From NCBI RefSeq assembly GCF_004364935.1, contig NZ_SOBT01000008.1, forward strand, positions 1,863,534 through 1,927,533: 64,000 nt of DNA. The letters run 5' to 3'. The stretch's first letter is position 1; each line of letters opens with the position of its first letter. Positions 1-9,244 of the stretch are shown here, in pieces. This stretch comes from Panacagrimonas perspica. Its GTDB lineage: Bacteria; Pseudomonadota; Gammaproteobacteria; Nevskiales; Nevskiaceae. The notes under the pieces are model-generated. The model ran no database searches. It was given only the letters and a program-made list of their open reading frames with translations, and was not told the DNA's origin. The position numbers and the translations under genes were made by a program.

Positions 1-1017
1 AGGCATCACGCGCGGACGAACCCGCAACGCGTAGCTGTACGGCGAACTCACGGCGATCGAATCCTCGGTCGCCGCCACCTCGAGTCCGGCCTCGGGCAGA
101 TCCAGGGCCCAGGTCGATCCGCCGACGCGCAGCGCTCCCTTCACGATGCTCGCGGGCGGCGCGTAAGGCGCGGGCCGATCACGCGGCGCGCTCTCGAATT
201 CCGAGACGCCGGCGGGATGCAGCGACCAGCCGTAGACGTCGAGCCGCAACAGGAAGCAGCGCTCGCCGCTGCGCAGCAGGAAGCCGTCGCGACCCGCGCG
301 GACCTGCGGCGGCTCGGTGAACGCCCCGCCGTAACCGGTGAACGCGCCGACGTGGAAGCCTTCCCACCGGCGTTCGGCCACGGCCGGATCGGGCGACCAC
401 CAACGTTCCTGCGCGAGCCGAGTGCGCATCGCCGGCCAACTCGAATCCGCCGGAGCATTCAGGGCTGCCACGGCGAGATGTGGGGGCAGCCGGTCCAGCG
501 CCAGCAGCGCGCCTTCGCGGTAATGCGCCAGGCCCGCCGTCCAGGCCAGTACCTGGCCCAGCGCCAGCAGTTCGTCGTGCGATGCCGCGAGCGCGCCGAA
601 CCGGCACATGCGCTCGACCCATTCGCCGCCTCGCGCATCCGGTGTGCGTTCGAGATTGATCGCGGCATTCGACAGCGCCGCGATCAGCGGGCCCGGTGCA
701 GCGGCCACGCGCGCCGGCACTGCCGGCAGGATTTCGCGCCAGGTGCGGTCGAGCAGCACGTTGCGCCGATCCGGCCCGACCAGGCCCTGCGAGACCAGCG
801 CCAGTGCCGCGTCGAAGGCCGCGACTGCGACGGCCGTGATCGCGTCGGGCGCCCGTGCTGCAACGGCCTCGACCAGCGGCCCCACCCGTTCGCGCAGAAA
901 GCTGGAGAAGACCTCGGCGTCGAAACGCGGCGAGCGCGAACGAGCCTGCGCGACGCGCGCGTTGAACGCAGGACGCCCTTCGGCGAGAACCCTGGCGAAG
1001 GCGGGCGCGCTCGCCAT
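1..1017 (-). CDS. Unrecognised protein, C-terminus beyond window edge
   Basis: An open frame of 339 codons runs from an ATG at 1017 to the window edge without a stop, so the C-terminus is missing. The ATG overlaps the stop codon of the upstream MoxR-type gene (TGATG), which suggests translational coupling and a joint function. Roughly the first 200 residues are Ala/Arg/Leu-rich and look helical. From about residue 225 the sequence is rich in Gly, Trp and Tyr and looks more beta-like. I do not recognise a family. MoxR ATPases are often encoded with a VWA-domain partner, but no DxSxS metal-site motif is visible here. It may be a dedicated partner of the ATPase, with a VWA gene possibly outside the window. 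Confidence 0.7.
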   Translation of the reverse strand, partial: MASAPAFARVLAEGRPAFNARVAQARSRSPRFDAEVFSSFLRERVGPLVEAVAARAPDAITAVAVAAFDAALALVSQGLVGPDRRNVLLDRTWREILPAVPARVAAAPGPLIAALSNAAINLERTPDARGGEWVERMCRFGALAASHDELLALGQVLAWTAGLAHYREGALLALDRLPPHLAVAALNAPADSSWPAMRTRLAQERWWSPDPAVAERRWEGFHVGAFTGYGGAFTEPPQVRAGRDGFLLRSGERCFLLRLDVYGWSLHPAGVSEFESAPRDRPAPYAPPASIVKGALRVGGSTWALDLPEAGLEVAATEDSIAVSSPYSYALRVRPRVMP

Positions 1018-2600
1018 CACTGCGCGCGCAGCCAGTGCAGGTAGTTGGTGTAGCGCTGGTGCAGGTACTTGAGCTTCAGCAGATCGTCGTACAAATGTCC
1101 GTAGAGTTTCTTGCCGCGCACGCGCTCGGCGACGAGCTGCTCGATGCGCACCAGCCGCGCGCGTGTCTCGCGCTCCGACAGGTCGTCGAGTCCGCGATCG
1201 AACTCCGCGCCGAGATTTCCGACGGGATCGTCGCGATCCAGGTCGAGCCGGTCGTATTCCTCGCAGGACAGGTCGAACAGGCGACGCAGCCAGCCCAGGC
1301 GATCGGTCTTGTACGCGCCGTTCTCCGGCAGCGCGAAGAACGGCGCCTCGAGATCCGGGTGCAGCTTGTCCTGCAGCACGAAGGGCAGCACCTGACGCAG
1401 GTCTTCGAGATCCACCGACGGATTGCCGCGGAAGAAGGCCAGGCCCTTCGAATAGATCATCAAGGTCATCAGGTTTCGCACCGACAGGCCGTTGCGGGTC
1501 TGGCAGCCGAGATCCTTCAGGCGATCGCGGCCGTCGTCGCCGGCCGTGATCTCGCTCCACTCCACGCCGGACAACCGCGCGACGTCCTTGGTCATCGTCT
1601 CGAACTGCGCGCCCGCGCCTTCCATCAGCTCGAACTGGCTGGCGAAGAATTCCAGCCGTCGCCGCACCGGCACCGGCAGCTCGACGGCGCGGATCTGGCT
1701 GCCCAGGCGATCCACCTCGGCCTCGGTGAACACGATCTCCTGTGGCACCAGTTCCTCGGGCTTCAGGTTCTGCTCGATGCGCGACAACAGCTGCTCGAGG
1801 AAACGCGGGTTGAACGCGAGCGCTGGCACGACGACGTCGATGCGATCACGCAAGGCCTCGATGACCTGGTACGTGCCGCCGCCGCGATCGTCGTTGGCGG
1901 TGAGGTACCAGGCCGATTCGGGGCATTCGAAGATGTGGTTCAGGACCTCGGCGTAGTTGTCGCCCATCACCGTGAGCAGCGCGCTCTGCGTGCGCGTCGG
2001 GATGCGGTTGTACTCGTCGATGATCTTCACGCGCATCGACAGCCAGTTGCGCCAGGCGATGCGGATGGCGTCCATCGACTGCGCGTTGACCAGGTCCGCC
2101 GGCAGCGGGTTGCCGAGCAGGTCCGCGATCGTCATCTGCGGATGGCCGTGCTGCATGGCGCGGCGCACGTCACGCAAGGGATAGCCGGCGAGCACGCCCA
2201 TCAGGATCGCGCTGGCGGTCTTGCCGCGGCCGGGGCCACCGACCAGCAGGCATTTGCGGCGCGTGGCGAACGTGAGCAGCGGCAGCAGCACGTAGCTCGA
2301 ATAGCTCTGCGCCGAAGGCAGGGTCAGCGGCCGTTTGCGGTCACCGACGACGTAACTCTGCGGCGGGCCCTCGTTGTACTCGACGTCGTAATGCGGGCTG
2401 ATGATCGCGCTGTTGACGATCCAGAAGTAGGCCTGGCGCAGCTTCTCGTCCAGCGGCGTGGCGTCAGTCGGGGCGGCCGCGCCCGTCTCAAGAGGTCCCT
2501 CGTACAACGAGGCCACATCGAACGCGCGGGGCGCCGGCTCCGCCGGCCTCGGATTGGTCGGCGCGCGCGACACGCGCTGGAACGGTTTGAACGGATTCAC
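1017..2600 (-). CDS. MoxR-type AAA+ ATPase
   Basis: A 527-residue AAA+ ATPase of the MoxR type, a cytoplasmic chaperone-like family that activates or assembles partner proteins, often with VWA-domain proteins. The Walker A motif GGPGRGKT lies near residues 121-128 and Walker B IIDE near 193-196; 'TANDD' further on fits sensor 1. At 527 residues it is much longer than a typical MoxR (about 320); the extra C-terminal 200 residues are helical and charged. I chose the GTG at 2600 because an AGGGAG ribosome site precedes it and the conserved part starts soon after; an ATG lies further upstream at 2675. Its stop overlaps the start of the next gene, so the two form an operon. Confidence 0.85.
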   Translation of the reverse strand: MNPFKPFQRVSRAPTNPRPAEPAPRAFDVASLYEGPLETGAAAPTDATPLDEKLRQAYFWIVNSAIISPHYDVEYNEGPPQSYVVGDRKRPLTLPSAQSYSSYVLLPLLTFATRRKCLLVGGPGRGKTASAILMGVLAGYPLRDVRRAMQHGHPQMTIADLLGNPLPADLVNAQSMDAIRIAWRNWLSMRVKIIDEYNRIPTRTQSALLTVMGDNYAEVLNHIFECPESAWYLTANDDRGGGTYQVIEALRDRIDVVVPALAFNPRFLEQLLSRIEQNLKPEELVPQEIVFTEAEVDRLGSQIRAVELPVPVRRRLEFFASQFELMEGAGAQFETMTKDVARLSGVEWSEITAGDDGRDRLKDLGCQTRNGLSVRNLMTLMIYSKGLAFFRGNPSVDLEDLRQVLPFVLQDKLHPDLEAPFFALPENGAYKTDRLGWLRRLFDLSCEEYDRLDLDRDDPVGNLGAEFDRGLDDLSERETRARLVRIEQLVAERVRGKKLYGHLYDDLLKLKYLHQRYTNYLHWLRAQ

Positions 2601-2684
2601 GGACGGGCTCCCTTTGCGGCTGGAAGTGTAAGCGAGCGTAGGGCGCGCCCCGCGCATGCACGCTTGCCGGCCCACGCCGCCCCC

Positions 2685-2773
2685 GTAGGCTGGGTTGAAG
2701 CGCAGCGAATCCCAGCGGTGACGTCGTAAGCCACCAGCAATGCTGGGTTTCGCTTCGCTTCAACCCAGCCTAC
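2685..2773. repeat. REP palindrome upstream of RAYT gene
   Basis: An imperfect inverted repeat. The left arm begins GTAGGCTGGGTTGAAGCG and the right arm is its complement, ending in CAACCCAGCCTAC. A near copy lies on the other side of the transposase gene at 3328-3415, which is the usual RAYT/REP arrangement. Confidence 0.85.
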
Positions 2774-2787
2774 TTGGAGACCGGGGA

Positions 2788-3318
2788 ATGCGGACGTACA
2801 CACGGGCGCAGGTCGCCGGGGGAAGCTACTTCTTCACCGTAAACCTCACGCAACGGGGCTGTAACGATCTGCTGGTTCGCCACGTCGCCCATCTGCGCGA
2901 GGCGATTCGCCTGACCCGCCGCGATCGCCCGTTCGAGATCGAGGCGATGGTGGTGTTGCCCGACCATCTCCACAGCCTTTGGCGTCTGCCGGAACACGAC
3001 GCGGATTTCTCCACGCGCTGGCGTCTGATCAAGGCCCGCTTTTCGCGATTCATCGCACCTGGCGAATGGACTTCGGCCAGCCGGCAGCGGCGTGGAGAAC
3101 GCGGTATCTGGCAGCGGCGCGACTGGGAACATCTGATCCGCGACGAACGCGACTGGCGCAACCACGTCGATTACATCCACATCAACCCGGTGAAGCACGG
3201 ACTGGTGGCACGCGCCATCGACTGGCCGCATTCGAGCCTGCATCGCTTCGTGCGCGATGGGCGCTGCGATCCAACCTGGGCTGCCGAGCCGTTCATCCTC
3301 GATATGGACCGCGAATAA
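2788..3318 (+). CDS. REP-associated tyrosine transposase (RAYT)
   Basis: A 176-residue Y1_Tnp-type protein of the IS200/IS605-related RAYT family, which acts on REP palindromes by single-strand transesterification. Visible family marks are the N-terminal 'YFFTVNL', the metal-binding HUH-like 'LPDHLHSLW', and 'NHVDYIHINPVKHGL', which carries the catalytic Tyr. The ATG at 2788 follows a GGAGACCGGGG stretch and fits the family start; an upstream in-frame ATG at 2740 lies inside the REP and is unlikely. The gene sits between two palindromes of one type (2685-2773 and 3328-3415) and looks intact. It is domesticated in many genomes, and no insertion sequence ends are visible. Confidence 0.93.
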   Translation: MRTYTRAQVAGGSYFFTVNLTQRGCNDLLVRHVAHLREAIRLTRRDRPFEIEAMVVLPDHLHSLWRLPEHDADFSTRWRLIKARFSRFIAPGEWTSASRQRRGERGIWQRRDWEHLIRDERDWRNHVDYIHINPVKHGLVARAIDWPHSSLHRFVRDGRCDPTWAAEPFILDMDRE

Positions 3319-3327
3319 CGAGCTTAC

Positions 3328-3415
3328 GTAGGCTGGGATGAAGCGAAGCGAATCCCAGCGGCAGGCCTATAGATCGCAAAGATGCTGGGTTTCGCTGCGC
3401 TTCAACCCAGCCTAC
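3328..3415. repeat. REP palindrome downstream of RAYT gene
   Basis: The second copy of the RAYT-linked palindrome. The left arm starts GTAGGCTGGGATGAAGCG and the right arm ends CTTCAACCCAGCCTAC. It ends a few bases before the stop codon of the convergent DUF4197 gene. Confidence 0.85.
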
Positions 3416-3420
3416 CTCCC

Positions 3421-4173
3421 CTATTTGGCGTTACCGCTCCCAAATACCTTCTTCAACACCTCGCTCGTACGCGCCGCCGGATTGGTGCGGATCGCCTTCT
3501 CCTCGTCGGCCACGCGTAAAAACAGACCATCGAGCGCCTTGCCGGTGACGTACTCGTTGACGTCGGCCTTGGCGCCGGCGAGCTGGGCGAACGGCCCGGC
3601 CTTGGCCATCATCTTGTCGTACTGCTGGATCAGCCCGGCCTTGGCCGTGACCTGGGTCACCAGCGGCTTGAACTGGATGCGCAGCGTCTCGCCGGTGGTC
3701 TTGCGGAAATACTGCGTCGCAGCGTCCGGCGGACCCGACAGGATGTTGCGGGCATCGGTGATCGTCAGCTTCTGCACCGCCTGCGAGAACACGTCGGCCG
3801 CCACCGGCACCGACTTCTCGGCAGCCCGGTTGAACGCCAGGTGCAGCTCATCGATGTTCGGGCCGTAACCGCCCGCCCGCAGCAGGGTGTCGGCCTGCAC
3901 GATGGTCTTGGGCAGCGGGATGCGGAACCGCGTGTCGGCCCAGAAGCCGTCCGCCTTGCCCAGCTGCAGCACGGCGTTCTTGGTGCCCTTGGCCAGGGCC
4001 TCGCGCAGGCCCTGCACGATCTCGGAGTCCGCGAGCGCCGCGGCCTGCGGATTCTTCGACATTGCGTCCGCGGCCTGCTTGGCCATCTCCTTCCATCCCG
4101 CCGCCCAGGCCGTGCCGCCCAGTCCCAGCGCAAGTGTGGCGGCCGCGAGGAACATCGAGGTCTGGCGCTTCAT
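3421..4173 (-). CDS. DUF4197 family exported protein
   Basis: A 250-residue protein that matches the DUF4197 family over most of its length, including 'ADTRFRIPLP' and the C-terminal 'VTGKALDGLF'. The biochemical role of the family is not established. An N-terminal signal peptide is visible: a positively charged start, a hydrophobic run to about residue 22, and a probable cleavage at Ala-Trp-Ala/Ala. It is therefore likely periplasmic. I used the ATG at 4173, which gives a proper signal peptide; the upstream ATG at 4251 would add a 26-residue polar extension. It is divergent from metG, with 113 bases between the starts. Confidence 0.85.
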   Translation of the reverse strand: MKRQTSMFLAAATLALGLGGTAWAAGWKEMAKQAADAMSKNPQAAALADSEIVQGLREALAKGTKNAVLQLGKADGFWADTRFRIPLPKTIVQADTLLRAGGYGPNIDELHLAFNRAAEKSVPVAADVFSQAVQKLTITDARNILSGPPDAATQYFRKTTGETLRIQFKPLVTQVTAKAGLIQQYDKMMAKAGPFAQLAGAKADVNEYVTGKALDGLFLRVADEEKAIRTNPAARTSEVLKKVFGSGNAK

Positions 4174-4286
4174 CGGCAAAGTTTCCGGGCGTGGTCGACC
4201 CCACTTTATGCCGTCGTCGGGCGGCGCGCCCGGTGTCGGCGTCAGGTGCATGAGATAATTCGCGCCCGCCTCGAGCTGCCGCCGCG

Positions 4287-6341
4287 ATGTCCCGCCAGAT
4301 CCTCGTCACCAACGCCCTTCCCTACGCCAACGGCCCCCTTCACCTGGGCCACATGGTGGGTTACGTCCAGGCCGACATCTGGGTGCGTTTCCAGCGCATG
4401 TGCGGACACGGGGTGACCTACGTCTGCGCCGACGACGCGCATGGCACGCCGATCATGCTGGCCGCCGAGAAGGCCGGCGTGACGCCGGAGCAGTTCATTG
4501 CCGGCGTGCAGGTGGAGCACGCGCGCGACTTCCACGACTTCGGCGTGCATTTCGACAACTACCACTCCACGCATACCGAGGAGAACCGCTATTTCAGCGA
4601 GCTGATCTACTCGCGGCTCAAGGAGGGCGGCTCGATTGCGCGGCGCTCCATCCAGCAGCTCTACGACCCGGTCAAGGAGATGTTCCTGCCGGATCGTTAC
4701 ATCAAGGGCGAGTGTCCGAAGTGCGGCACCGCCGACCAGTACGGCGACAACTGCGAGAACTGCGGCGCGGCGTATTCGCCGACCGACCTGAAGAACCCGC
4801 GCTCGGTGGTCTCCGGCGCACCGCCGGTGATGCGCGACTCGGAGCACTTCTTCTTCGAGCTGAGCAAGTTCCAGACGTTCCTGCAGCAGTGGCTCGAAGG
4901 CTCGGTCGCGCATTCCTCGGTGAAGGCCAAGCTGCGCGAGTGGTTCGACGCCGGCCTCAAGGACTGGGACATCTCGCGCGACGCGCCCTATTTCGGGTTC
5001 GCGATTCCCAGCGAGCCGGGCAAGTTCTTCTACGTCTGGCTCGACGCGCCGATCGGCTACATGGCCAGCCACAAGGCGCTGTGCAAGAAGACCGGACAGG
5101 ACTTCGACGCGTACTGGAACGCGGGCTCGTCGGCCGAGCTGCACCATTTCATCGGCAAGGACATCGTGAATTTCCACGGTCTTTTCTGGCCGGCGATGCT
5201 CTACGGCTCGCAGCACCGCACGCCGACCAAGCTGCACGTCAACGGCTACCTGACGATCAACGGCGCCAAGATGAGCAAGAGCCGCGGCACGTTCGTGCGC
5301 GCGCGGACCTGGCTCGACAACCTCGATCCCGAATACCTGCGCTACTACTTCGCCGCCAAGCTCGGCAGCGGCGTGGACGATCTGGACCTGGACATGAAGG
5401 ACTTCCAGGCGCGCGTGAACAGCGATCTCGTCGGCAAGTTCGTCAACATCGCCAGCCGCTGTGCAGGCTTCATCGAGAAGCAGTTCGGCGGGCGCCTCGC
5501 GGCGCAGATGCACGACCGCGTGCTGTTCGACGACATCGCGTCGGAGGCCGATTCGATCCACGCGATGTACGAGGCTGGTGAATTCTCCGCGGCGCTGCGC
5601 GAGATCATGCTGATGGCGGACGACGCCAACGCCGAGATCCAGAAGATCGCGCCGTGGACGCTGGCCAAGGACCCCGAGAAGCGCGAGCACCTGCACCAGG
5701 TCTGCACCACGTTCCTCAACGTGTTCCGCCAGATCTCGCTGTACCTGAAGCCGGTGCTGCCGAACATCGCCGCCAAGGTCGAGCGTTTCCTCGACGTGAC
5801 GCCGCTGGAATGGGCTCACGTCGGTGTGCCGCTGCTCGACCATCCGATCCGTTCGTACGAAGCCCTGATCGTGCGCGTCGAGCCCAAGGCCGTCGACGCG
5901 ATGATGGCGGCCGAAGCGGGCGAGATCGTGGCCGCGGCACCCGCCGCTCCGGCGAAGAAGCCCGCCGCGCCTGCAGCCGAAGCGGCGAAGCCCGCTGCTG
6001 CTGCAGGTGACGGCGCGATCTCCATTGATGACTTCGGCAAGGTCGACCTGCGCATCGCGCGCATCGCGTCGGCCGAGCACATCGAGGGCGCGGAAAAGCT
6101 GCTGCGGCTCAAGCTCGACCTGGGCCCGCTCGGCGAGCGCCAGGTCTTCGCCGGCATCAAGGCCGCGTACAAGCCCGAGGACCTCGTCGGACGGCTGACG
6201 ATGTGCGTCGCGAATCTTGCGCCGCGCAAGATGAAGTTCGGCATGAGCGAGGGCATGGTGCTGGCCGCGAGCGACGATCGCGGCGGCCCCTTCCTGCTGG
6301 CGCCCGATGCCGGTGCGCAGCCCGGCATGCGCGTGAAGTAG
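4287..6341 (+). CDS. metG: Methionyl-tRNA synthetase
   Basis: A 684-residue class I aminoacyl-tRNA synthetase that charges tRNA-Met, including initiator tRNA, in the cytoplasm. The HIGH motif appears as HLGH near residue 18. A zinc knuckle has Cys at about 143, 146, 156 and 159, and KMSKS is at 328-332. A linker of Ala/Pro/Lys repeats at about 545-575 joins the catalytic and anticodon part to a C-terminal Trbp111/EMAPII-like tRNA-binding domain (about 580-684), which normally drives dimerisation. This is the full-length E. coli type. The next gene, rsxB, follows after 16 bases, so they are probably co-transcribed. Confidence 0.98.
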   Translation: MSRQILVTNALPYANGPLHLGHMVGYVQADIWVRFQRMCGHGVTYVCADDAHGTPIMLAAEKAGVTPEQFIAGVQVEHARDFHDFGVHFDNYHSTHTEENRYFSELIYSRLKEGGSIARRSIQQLYDPVKEMFLPDRYIKGECPKCGTADQYGDNCENCGAAYSPTDLKNPRSVVSGAPPVMRDSEHFFFELSKFQTFLQQWLEGSVAHSSVKAKLREWFDAGLKDWDISRDAPYFGFAIPSEPGKFFYVWLDAPIGYMASHKALCKKTGQDFDAYWNAGSSAELHHFIGKDIVNFHGLFWPAMLYGSQHRTPTKLHVNGYLTINGAKMSKSRGTFVRARTWLDNLDPEYLRYYFAAKLGSGVDDLDLDMKDFQARVNSDLVGKFVNIASRCAGFIEKQFGGRLAAQMHDRVLFDDIASEADSIHAMYEAGEFSAALREIMLMADDANAEIQKIAPWTLAKDPEKREHLHQVCTTFLNVFRQISLYLKPVLPNIAAKVERFLDVTPLEWAHVGVPLLDHPIRSYEALIVRVEPKAVDAMMAAEAGEIVAAAPAAPAKKPAAPAAEAAKPAAAAGDGAISIDDFGKVDLRIARIASAEHIEGAEKLLRLKLDLGPLGERQVFAGIKAAYKPEDLVGRLTMCVANLAPRKMKFGMSEGMVLAASDDRGGPFLLAPDAGAQPGMRVK

Positions 6342-6357
6342 GCCGGCACGCCCGCGC

Positions 6358-6996
6358 GTGCCCTTGTCCCTTCAAGCGAAGCGCATGGCGGGCCTGGCCG
6401 ACGTTCTCGATGCGCTGCTCCCGCAAACGCAGTGCACGCGCTGCGGCTATCCCGCCTGCCGTCCGTACGCGGAAGCCATCGCCGCCGGCGAGGCCGGCAT
6501 CAATCGCTGCCCGCCCGGCGGCGTGGCCGGCATCGAACGGCTCGCACACGCCACGGGGCGGACGCCGATGCCGCTCGATGCGGATTGCGGCGCCGAGAAG
6601 ACCATCGAGACCGTCGCGCGCATCGTCGAGGCCGACTGCATCGGCTGCACGAAATGCATCCAGGCCTGCCCGGTCGATGCGATCGTCGGCGCGATGAACC
6701 TGATGCACACGGTGATCCGCGACGAGTGCAACGGCTGCGACCTGTGCCTGCCGGTCTGCCCGGTCGACTGCATCGTCATGGAGCCGGTGCCGGGCGTAGC
6801 GCCGGCCTTCGAACGTGCTGCGCAGTTTCGCGATCGGCACGTCGCGCGTGCCCGGCGTCTCGAGCATCGCGCCGCGGAAGACGAGTTGCGACGCCGGCAA
6901 CGCAAGTCCGCCGCACCCGCGATCGATCCCGTGGCCGCCGCACTCGCACGGCTCGGTGCATCGTCGCCGCAGGCCGCGCCGCTCAAGGACCGATAG
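6358..6996 (+). CDS. rsxB: RsxB/RnfB-type iron-sulfur electron-transfer protein
   Basis: A soluble 212-residue Fe-S protein. An N-terminal 4Fe-4S motif of the RnfB type (CTRCGYPAC...C) is followed by two ferredoxin clusters, [12 protein letters not shown] and [12 protein letters not shown]. It lacks the N-terminal membrane helix of E. coli RnfB, as short Xanthomonas-type homologues do, and none of the other rnf/rsx genes is nearby. A role in electron transfer to redox targets is inferred. The start is uncertain: GTG at 6358 or ATG at 6385, the latter matching the family's usual beginning ([13 protein letters not shown]). Neither has a strong ribosome site. It sits between metG and nth; rnf/rsx and nth are also linked in E. 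coli. Confidence 0.88.
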   Translation: MPLSLQAKRMAGLADVLDALLPQTQCTRCGYPACRPYAEAIAAGEAGINRCPPGGVAGIERLAHATGRTPMPLDADCGAEKTIETVARIVEADCIGCTKCIQACPVDAIVGAMNLMHTVIRDECNGCDLCLPVCPVDCIVMEPVPGVAPAFERAAQFRDRHVARARRLEHRAAEDELRRRQRKSAAPAIDPVAAALARLGASSPQAAPLKDR

Positions 6997-7000
6997 CGCG

Positions 7001-7639
7001 ATGAACCCGGCGAAGCGACGCGAGATCTACACGCGCCTGCGCGACACCAACCCGGCGCCGACGACCGAGCTGTTGTTCGATTCGCCGTTCGAGCTGCTGG
7101 TGGCGGTGGTGCTGTCGGCGCAGGCCACCGACGTGTCGGTGAACAAGGCCACGCGCAAGCTCTACCCGGTGGCCAACACGCCGACCGCGATCCTGGCGCT
7201 CGGCGAAGCCGGCCTGCGCGATTACATCAAGACGATCGGCCTGTTCAACACGAAAGCGAAGAACGTCATTGCGCTGTGCCAGATCCTGCTGCGCGAGCAC
7301 GACGGCGAAGTGCCGCGTGATCGCGAGGCGCTGGAGAACCTGCCGGGCGTCGGCCGCAAGACCGCCAACGTCGTGCTCAACACCGCGTTCGGCGAGCCCA
7401 CGATCGCGGTCGACACCCACATCTTCCGTGTCGCCAACCGTACCGGCCTGGGGCCCGGGAAGAACGTGCGCGAGGTCGAGGACCGGCTCGTGAAATTCAC
7501 GCCGGCCGAGTTCGCGCGCGACGCGCATCACTGGCTGATCCTGCATGGGCGCTACGTCTGCAAAGCGCGGGCTCCGGAATGCCCGACCTGCGTGATCCAC
7601 GATCTGTGCGAGTACCGGCAGAAGACGCCTCCACCGTAG
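7001..7639 (+). CDS. nth: Endonuclease III
   Basis: A 212-residue bifunctional DNA glycosylase/AP lyase that removes oxidised pyrimidines. The helix-hairpin-helix 'LPGVGRKTANVV' contains the catalytic Lys, and 'AVDTHIFRV' contains the catalytic Asp. The C-terminal [4Fe-4S] loop has the Cys-6-Cys-2-Cys-5-Cys spacing. The ATG at 7001 follows the rsxB stop by four bases, so the genes are an operon. The stop codon TAG (7637-7639) is contributed by a REP element that begins at 7636, and the tail Lys-Thr-Pro-Pro-Pro precedes it. Confidence 0.97.
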   Translation: MNPAKRREIYTRLRDTNPAPTTELLFDSPFELLVAVVLSAQATDVSVNKATRKLYPVANTPTAILALGEAGLRDYIKTIGLFNTKAKNVIALCQILLREHDGEVPRDREALENLPGVGRKTANVVLNTAFGEPTIAVDTHIFRVANRTGLGPGKNVREVEDRLVKFTPAEFARDAHHWLILHGRYVCKARAPECPTCVIHDLCEYRQKTPPP

Positions 7640-7823
7640 CCCGGACGAAGTCCGGGATCTCCCTTCGCAGGAGAGAGACCTGCCCACGCGTATCCGGCCT
7701 TGCATTCGCGTGCGCAAACGATGAATCCGTTTGCACACCCTACGAAGGAGTCCGCGTAGCCCGGGTGAAACCCGGGGTTTCCTTTCGCAGGAGAGAGACC
7801 TTCCCGGACTTCGTCCGGGCTAC
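7636..7823. repeat. Composite REP region after nth
   Basis: A half element beginning GTAGCCCGGACGAAGTCC starts at 7636. A full palindrome lies at 7756-7823 (GTAGCCCGGGTGAAACCC to GGGCTAC). Both copies continue with the same stretch, TTCGCAGGAGAGAGACCT, so the region looks like a duplicated REP. Between them, at about 7709-7733, a third palindrome (GTGCGCAAACG/CGTTTGCACAC) is followed by CCTACG. The rest of the 328-base gap up to 7967 holds a short hairpin at 7900-7919 (GGCGGTTC/GAACCGCC) and nothing else I can identify. Confidence 0.8.
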
Positions 7824-7967
7824 GGGGGACCGCCATTCGCGGCCTATCGGAACAAGATCGCCCCGGCGCGGTGAACCACAGTGTCCTGCTGATCTTTCGG
7901 GCGGTTCCTCCGAACCGCCGCTGACCCGATAATCTCCACCCTTTCCTCTTCACCTTTTTCCGAGCCC

Positions 7968-9107
7968 ATGGACAACAGCGACCTCGAACTCTTCCGCGAC
8001 AACGTTCGCCGCTTCTTCGCCGAACAGGTCGAGCCGCACTACGAGGAATGGGAGAAGGCCGGGCGCGTGCCGCCCGAGCTGTACCTGAAGATGGGCGAGC
8101 AGGGCCTGCTGTGCGTCGATCAGCCGGAGGAATACGGCGGCATGGGCGCGCCCTTCGAGTATTCCGTGCTCGTGCTCGAGGAATGCTCGCGCATGGGCTT
8201 CATGTCGCTGGCCTCGAACCTGTCCGTGCACTCGGACATCGCCGCGCCGTACATCCTGCACCTGGGCAACGAAGAGCAGAAGCAGCGCATCCTGCCGCGG
8301 ATGGCGCGCGGCGAATGCATCGGCGCGATCGCGATGAGCGAGCCGGGCGCCGGTTCCGACCTGCAGGGCATCAAGACCTCGGCCACGCGCGATGGGGACG
8401 GTTACCTCATCAACGGGTCGAAGACCTTCATCTCCAACGGCCAGAACGCGGGCATCGTCGTCACGGCGACCAAGACCGACCCGAAGCTCGGCGCGCGCGG
8501 CACGACGCTGATCCTGGTGGACACCTCGCTGCCCGGTTTCAAGCGCGGCCGCAACCTCGACAAGGTCGGCCAGTACGCGGCCGACACTTCGGAGCTGTTC
8601 TTCGACAACGTGCGAGTGAGCGAGAACGATGTGCTCGGCCGCGTCGGCGGCGGCTTCGGCCACTTGGTCGACGAATTGCCGCGTGAACGCCTGGTGCTGG
8701 GCGCGATGGCCGTGGCACATGCGCAGGGCGCGATGGAAAAGACCATCGAGTACGTCCAGCAGCGCAAGGCCTTCGGCCAGGCGATCGCCTCGTTCCAGAA
8801 CACGCGCTTCGAACTGGCCAAGATCAAGACCGAGATCGAAGTGCATCGCGCGTTCGTCGAGAAGTGCGCCGTGCTTTATTCGCAGAAGAAGCTCGACGCG
8901 CCGACGGCGGCGATGGTCAAGCTGTCGACGTCCGAGATGGAAGGCCGCGTCACCGACGCCTGCCTGCAGCTCTTCGGCGGCTACGGCTACATGAGCGAGT
9001 ACCCGATCTCGCGCTTCTGGGCCGACGCGCGCATCCAGCGCATCTACGGCGGCACGTCGGAAATCATGAAAGAGGTCATCGGCCGCAGCCTCGTCGGACG
9101 CGGCTGA
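7968..9107 (+). CDS. Acyl-CoA dehydrogenase, LCAD type
   Basis: A 379-residue FAD flavoprotein that introduces the 2,3-double bond in acyl-CoA during beta-oxidation and passes electrons to ETF. The family signatures 'AMSEPGAGSDLQG' and 'QLFGGYGYMSEYP' are present. The usual MCAD catalytic Glu position reads YGGTSEI, so it is Gly here. The alternative catalytic Glu used by long-chain and isovaleryl enzymes is present in 'ELPRERLVLG' (Glu240). This points to an LCAD-like enzyme, but chain-length preference cannot be read. It is monocistronic, after a REP-rich gap. Confidence 0.93.
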   Translation: MDNSDLELFRDNVRRFFAEQVEPHYEEWEKAGRVPPELYLKMGEQGLLCVDQPEEYGGMGAPFEYSVLVLEECSRMGFMSLASNLSVHSDIAAPYILHLGNEEQKQRILPRMARGECIGAIAMSEPGAGSDLQGIKTSATRDGDGYLINGSKTFISNGQNAGIVVTATKTDPKLGARGTTLILVDTSLPGFKRGRNLDKVGQYAADTSELFFDNVRVSENDVLGRVGGGFGHLVDELPRERLVLGAMAVAHAQGAMEKTIEYVQQRKAFGQAIASFQNTRFELAKIKTEIEVHRAFVEKCAVLYSQKKLDAPTAAMVKLSTSEMEGRVTDACLQLFGGYGYMSEYPISRFWADARIQRIYGGTSEIMKEVIGRSLVGRG

Positions 9108-9244
9108 GCCGAAGGCGGAACCCGGAACGCAGCCGGCCGGCAACGGGCGGCGTTCCGGGCGCCCCGCCCGCTCCAGCATTCAGTTGAGGCTCAGTCGCAC
9201 GATCCAGCCTATGCTCCACAAACCGTATCTGGGAGCTTCTTCGA

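Noticed and set aside
6358-6996. A complete rnf/rsx operon
   Set aside because: Only the RsxB-type gene is present; metG and nth flank it directly.
7968-9107. Acyl-CoA dehydrogenase thought inactive because the usual Glu is Gly
   Set aside because: The LCAD/IVD-type catalytic Glu is present at 240 in PRERL, so the enzyme is likely active.
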